Shown here: positions 63,101 to 64,000 of the stretch, piece after piece
Layout of the letters: every line of letters starts with the position of its first letter
Numbering within the stretch: position 1 is the first letter of the stretch
Assembly (NCBI RefSeq): GCF_028330965.1
Contig: NZ_JAQMUB010000042.1
Coordinates: 16,329-80,328, forward strand
Direction of reading: 5' to 3'
DNA length: 64,000 nt
DNA from: Oscillatoria sp. CS-180
Lineage (GTDB): Bacteria; Cyanobacteriota; Cyanobacteriia; Phormidesmidales; Phormidesmidaceae
Position numbers and translations under genes: made by a program
Notes under the pieces: model-generated
Seen by the model: the letters and a program-made list of their open reading frames with translations, nothing else
Databases searched by the model: none
What the model was told of the DNA's origin: nothing

Positions 63101-64000
63101 TGACCTCCTCACCATCACACAACTCCAGCATGGCACCACGACTGAGACGAATCCGACAGTCGATATTCCTGGTGACTATGGCACCCTCGACTGGAACGCG
63201 GATGGGTCTTACACCTATGTCCTGAAGAATAGCGATCCCACCATCCAAGCCCTGGATGACGGAGAAACCCTCACCGAAGTCTTCACTTACAAAGTAGATG
63301 ATGGGGAAGGTGGTCCGGATACCGCAACACTGACCGTCACAATCAATGGCAGTAACGATACGCCTGTGGCGGGGACGGCGATCGCCAACCAAAACAATCC
63401 CGATGACACCGACATCACACCGCTGGATGTCTCAGGTAACTTCAGCGATCCTGATACGAATGACATCCTGACCTACACCGCAGTTGGGCTACCGCCAGGA
63501 CTGACCCTCGACCCCAACACGGGCATCATCACCGGCACGATTGACAACAGCGCCTCTCAGGGTGGTCCCGGCAGCGATGGCATCTACTCCATCACCGTCA
63601 CCGCCAAGGACGACAGTGATGAAACCGTTGATCAAGTCTTCACCTGGTCCGTCACCAACCCTGTTCCTACTGCGACTGATAACGTTGCTGCTGTCATCGA
63701 AGACACGACCCCTAGCGATAGCGGCGACCTCATCAGCGATGATGACGGTAACGGCGTTGACAGTGACCCCGATGGCGATACCCTAACGATTGCACAAGTT
63801 CAGCATGGCTCAACTACTGAAACCGATCCCACACAAGACGTTACGGGCGACTATGGCACTCTAGACTGGAACGCCGATGGCACCTACACCTACACGGTGG
63901 ATGGCAAGAGCACAGCCGTTCAAGCTCTAGATGAAGGAGAGACGCTAACTGAGACCTTCACCTATACGCTGGACGACAGTGAAGGCGGGACGGATACGGC
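54135..64000 (+). CDS. Giant DUF4347/cadherin-like/VCBS repeat protein (3' end outside window)
   Basis: A frame starting at GTG 54135, with AGGAGG seven bases upstream, runs in phase to the right edge: at least 3288 codons. In-frame reading was checked at several points across the frame. Residues 1-170 match DUF4347 (LHLLSHGSPGSLQLG, VIYGCRVAAGAVGEAF, GGDWELQYQIG). The rest is a long series of cadherin/Ig-like modules with Asp/Asn/Gly/Thr-rich loops (NDAPT, VEGDT-type). From about 60975 a 225-residue unit combining a VCBS-like domain (GDYGTLDWNADGTYTYTVDG) and a putative Ig (He_PIG) domain repeats in tandem. Likely a type I secreted adhesin; no stop or secretion tail is visible in the window. 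Confidence 0.9.
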   Translation, partial: MQLIQSCRSLVFVDRNVDFQRTLSKSISISETSIYYLDTGRDTIAQISDVLAVHPEVNTLHLLSHGSPGSLQLGDLKLDLQNLNQYAHHLKKWFRSVNTANLVIYGCRVAAGAVGEAFVSALHQLTGAAIAASTTPTGSAQLGGDWELQYQIGQPSWRLPFSQETLQSYPGILAAPEITDAETAPRTGLEDTDLVINGITISDSDSPTQSVTLSIASGTLTLASTGGLTNVLGDGSNSISFDGSVSDVNAAIAGLTYTPVGETDGDFTLKITTSDGVDTASLDVPLSITPVNDAPTLTPSPAIVLEGNTVTFADVNFGIADVDNLPVQIIIKIDRLPDKGVLRHNGAPVVVGSTFSSDQISGLVYHHDGTQTTVANGTIDGFAVTVDDGAGGFVGSTDIPITIDPVNQPPSLSGDEIVFEGETNHKINVTIADPDQTQPFSVEILSLPTDGVLQVNGIDATVGQILSGTDLDNITYSHDGNDGPLNDGFPLDDSFDVRLSDDGGGTGVPATVDTTIELDIVPNNDDPTLVNNTGTALDLTTGRHVTITNAMLQVTDPDSSDTQLTYTITKLPTEGLLLREKTPGNFVSLVVGSTITQADLDAGKLSYIFSNNTNSVTVPDSFEFTVRDAELRSWPSLREGGIYPDENSNTLSEIPFNLTINSDTPSGPGLATDQGNYPPDSLGSPPTGDTQGDPSGYHSNGVALLEGDSVAITNAELQVTDPDSTPDQVIFRLTNIPDGGTLLLDGNPLGLYDSFSQKDIDDGKLSFQHAGGEIFNDKFEFSLSDGANVTTDNNTPFEFDISVTPINDSPTATAGGNPFVKEGESVVIISGSHLSIGDVDGTGQTPTFTPTPNPNYADSNTLTFKVTTLPQHGTLKVNGVVVDANTVITKADLDAGNLVYEHGGDEFFSDFFEVQPNDNTGTANELGNIERVNIDIATVNDNPSPLEVVHLTVAEGEGDTIHGSNPPVGAGPGRLVYQDPDNTTVQRQYLITEITQYGALTKNGAALGVGSVFSQEDLDNNLIEYLHDGTENFSDQFKFQVRDGGGEVVPGTYNITVNPPVNDAPELTVPTDTQTFDTTTPFVFSTGNGNAIAIDDPDLFPTVDPGETDLIRVTLNLQDAPNSTHAASTITLASSNNLTITGNDGTPGGLVTLEGKLADVQAALEGMSIQVPNDEDQTLDLVVTVDDRLDPNDPSAGNNGGRDPSDAVAGYNVITKSIAINASNDNDPPVVTAPASADVNEDGTLAFNGGAGTGFGGLISIDDPDDFGSPMQITLSIDSGSGTLNLPGATDNGTETVTLTGSESEINAALQNLVYTPTADFNGPVTLTTTVNDLGNTGGAPQTDTKTVAITVNPINDQPGVTVPGLQVIDDGTPLTFNSGDIAISDTVDLDQGASDAFSVTVAATQVSDGSPFGTLAATASGSASVTNTSPDTLTISGTRDDVNATLDSLSFTPSDYNADQTIEISVTVDDSNNGAEGTSSTGEPTTDAGSFLVNISGQNEAPTITPPANTLSVAEDSTLTLTGAGNVFSFDDPDDFGANNLQATVTVDHGTLSLVANDGTTVTGDNTNTLTITGTEDQINAALDGLQFTPVADFHGINANSADLTVTIDDKGNTGSGANGVHSQTKTIAITPVNDRPVASGSITLAAGTEDVTPSSADTLSALITANNNYSDAKDNQTGNGGDTTETGLSHVAVVGSTGYDAGQGAWQVSDGAGGWIDIPATGLSETSALVFPKDRQIRFVPAPDFHGTPGSLNIRLADSSAAVTSSSNAADFQNLTTNGGTTPTGAWSEDAIPVSITGINTVNDAPTITDPATPAALVAIDEDTTAPVGDTVNGLLGSKYSDGPDNQSAISGGGNTETPLAGIAIINNTATDPVNEGVWEYDTGSGWVPVPTSGLSDTSALVIPATAELRFVPVADYNGTPGQLTVRLSDGNGFSPGSAVDISSGINTPGGWSADTTNLVTTVNPVNDTPDIAGTAGTTFEEGDSAKLVATGISVSDVDAPHFNGGSLAIALDGYQPGDTLAINNQGTGSGEIGISGTNVTYEGVVIGTVTGGTDSDLVINFTSTAATPTAVEALVEQLTYFTNSDNPTDFGNDPTRDLTITLNDGGNTGSGGAKEDLLTGVITVNAVNDPPTVVTSAGTTTFTEGQNVPSTPVVIDPAVTVDDIDSLTLASAVVSITAGHEPEDVLAFINDNSTLYGNIQVDNFNPTTGELSLSSLGATATKAQWQNVLQAITYNNTSDTPDDTNRTVSFKVNDGGLESTIATKDIVVVPTNDDPTAVNDTNSITEDTVAPVTDDLTPNASSPPNDSDPDNDTLTVTQIQHGSTTETDPAADITGDYGTLDWTGNGTYSYTLDNKNPAVQGLDDGETLTETFTYEISDGQGGTDTATLTITIDGVNDAPVVETAIANQNTPDDTTIAPVDISGNFSDPDTNDILTYTAVGLPPGLTLDPNTGIITGTIDNSASQGGPGSDGIYSITVTAKDDNGETVDQVFTWTVTNPAPTATDNTADVIEDTTPSDSGDLISDDDGTGVDSDPDGDTLTIAQVQHGSTTETDPTQDVTGDYGTLDWNADGTYTYTVDGKSTAVQALDEGETLTEVFTYTMDDGEGGTDTATLTVTVNGSNDAPVAGAAISDQNNPDSTTITPLDVSGNFSDPDTTDVLTYTAAGLPPGLTLDSKTGEITGTLDSSASQGGPGSDGIYSITVTAKDDNGETVDQVFTWTVTNPVPTATDNTADVVEDTTPSDSGDLITDDDGNGVDSVPDGDTLTIAQVQHGSTTETDPTQDVTGDYGTLDWNADGTYTYTVDGKSTAVQALDEGETLTETFTYTLDDSEGGTDTATLTVTITGENDAPVAGTAIINQNTPDDTDITPLDISGNFSDPDTTDVLTYTAVGLPPGLTLDPNTGIITGTIDNSASQGGPGSDGIYSITVTAKDDSGETVDQIFTWTVTNPAPIATDNTASVVEDTTPSDSGDLISDDDGNGADNDPDGDLLTITQLQHGTTTETNPTVDIPGDYGTLDWNADGSYTYVLKNSDPTIQALDDGETLTEVFTYKVDDGEGGPDTATLTVTINGSNDTPVAGTAIANQNNPDDTDITPLDVSGNFSDPDTNDILTYTAVGLPPGLTLDPNTGIITGTIDNSASQGGPGSDGIYSITVTAKDDSDETVDQVFTWSVTNPVPTATDNVAAVIEDTTPSDSGDLISDDDGNGVDSDPDGDTLTIAQVQHGSTTETDPTQDVTGDYGTLDWNADGTYTYTVDGKSTAVQALDEGETLTETFTYTLDDSEGGTDT
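60975..64000 (+). repeat. Tandem 675 bp coding repeats (4+ copies)
   Basis: The block ACTGACAACACAGC starts at 61650, 62325 and 63000, and its variant at 63675, each exactly 675 bp apart. A diverged unit starts at 60975. Copies at 61650, 62325 and the partial copy at 63675 are nearly identical over long stretches, whereas the first part of the 63000 copy differs. Confidence 0.9.

Noticed and set aside
54452..63786. Numerous ORFs in other frames across the giant gene region
   Set aside because: They are out of phase with the continuous DUF4347/VCBS frame and encode low-complexity Ser/Pro/Thr-rich text typical of frame shadows in repeats.
60975..64000. CRISPR-like regularity
   Set aside because: The period is 675 bp within a coding frame, with no short repeats or spacers; no cas genes in the window.

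Overview
This 64 kb window comes from a cyanobacterial chromosome. It carries apcD (phycobilisome terminal emitter), a high-light-inducible protein, a helical carotenoid protein, a phylloquinone-pathway NdbB-type dehydrogenase, an orthocaspase and DUF4347/RTX-type giant proteins. The octamer GCGATCGC (HIP1) recurs throughout, inside and between genes. GTG and TTG starts are common. There is no phage, plasmid or CRISPR signature, and no rRNA or tRNA gene was recognised.

Layout. 1-2.9 kb: the 3' part of a hybrid CheA kinase and a CheW-like partner. 2.9-11 kb: rlmN, a 1460-residue YD/beta-helix/RTX protein, a DUF3598 protein and thrB. 11-15.5 kb: small photosynthetic-cell genes (stand-alone SLH porin head, helical carotenoid protein, YccF, Hli, arfB) and an unknown Cys-cluster gene. 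15.5-24 kb: an unknown membrane-anchored protein, leuS, an OmpR-type response regulator and gamma-glutamyltransferase. 24-31.6 kb: Uma2 nuclease, a catalytically degenerate serine recombinase, ndbB, a HAD protein, DUF4058, apcD and a HAS-barrel-like gene, with several copies of a dispersed ~105 bp inverted-repeat element. 32-37.8 kb: a paired M16 peptidase operon, an MlaE permease, a NicO-type metal exporter and a TMEM165/GDT1 Mn2+ exporter whose leader is a recognisable yybP-ykoY manganese riboswitch. 38.3-41.7 kb: a compact URC-type uracil catabolism cluster (GTP-cyclohydrolase-II-like URC1, DUF1688/URC4, uracil phosphoribosyltransferase) preceded by a perfect 15 bp palindrome. 41.7-53.5 kb: cell-envelope and stress genes (PLD with an EF-hand loop, AMIN/Amidase_3 amidase, alanine-glyoxylate-type aminotransferase, PspA, ComFB, GNAT, HtrA, LysM plus degenerate LytM, Tat-exported orthocaspase) and a 35-codon membrane ORF. 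54.1-64 kb: one reading frame open to the right edge, at least 3288 codons, starting with DUF4347 and ending in 675 bp tandem repeats.

Themes. Metal homeostasis (NicO and GDT1, the latter Mn-riboswitched) lies next to the URC uracil-salvage/catabolism cluster. Envelope remodelling is represented by the amidase, the inactive LytM, HtrA, PspA and the PLD. The best candidates for follow-up are the Mn riboswitch with its competing helix, the URC cluster and its palindrome, the dispersed MITE-like repeat family, the degenerate recombinase, and the tandemly repeated giant adhesin. Gene functions rest on recognised motifs read by eye; no database search was run.
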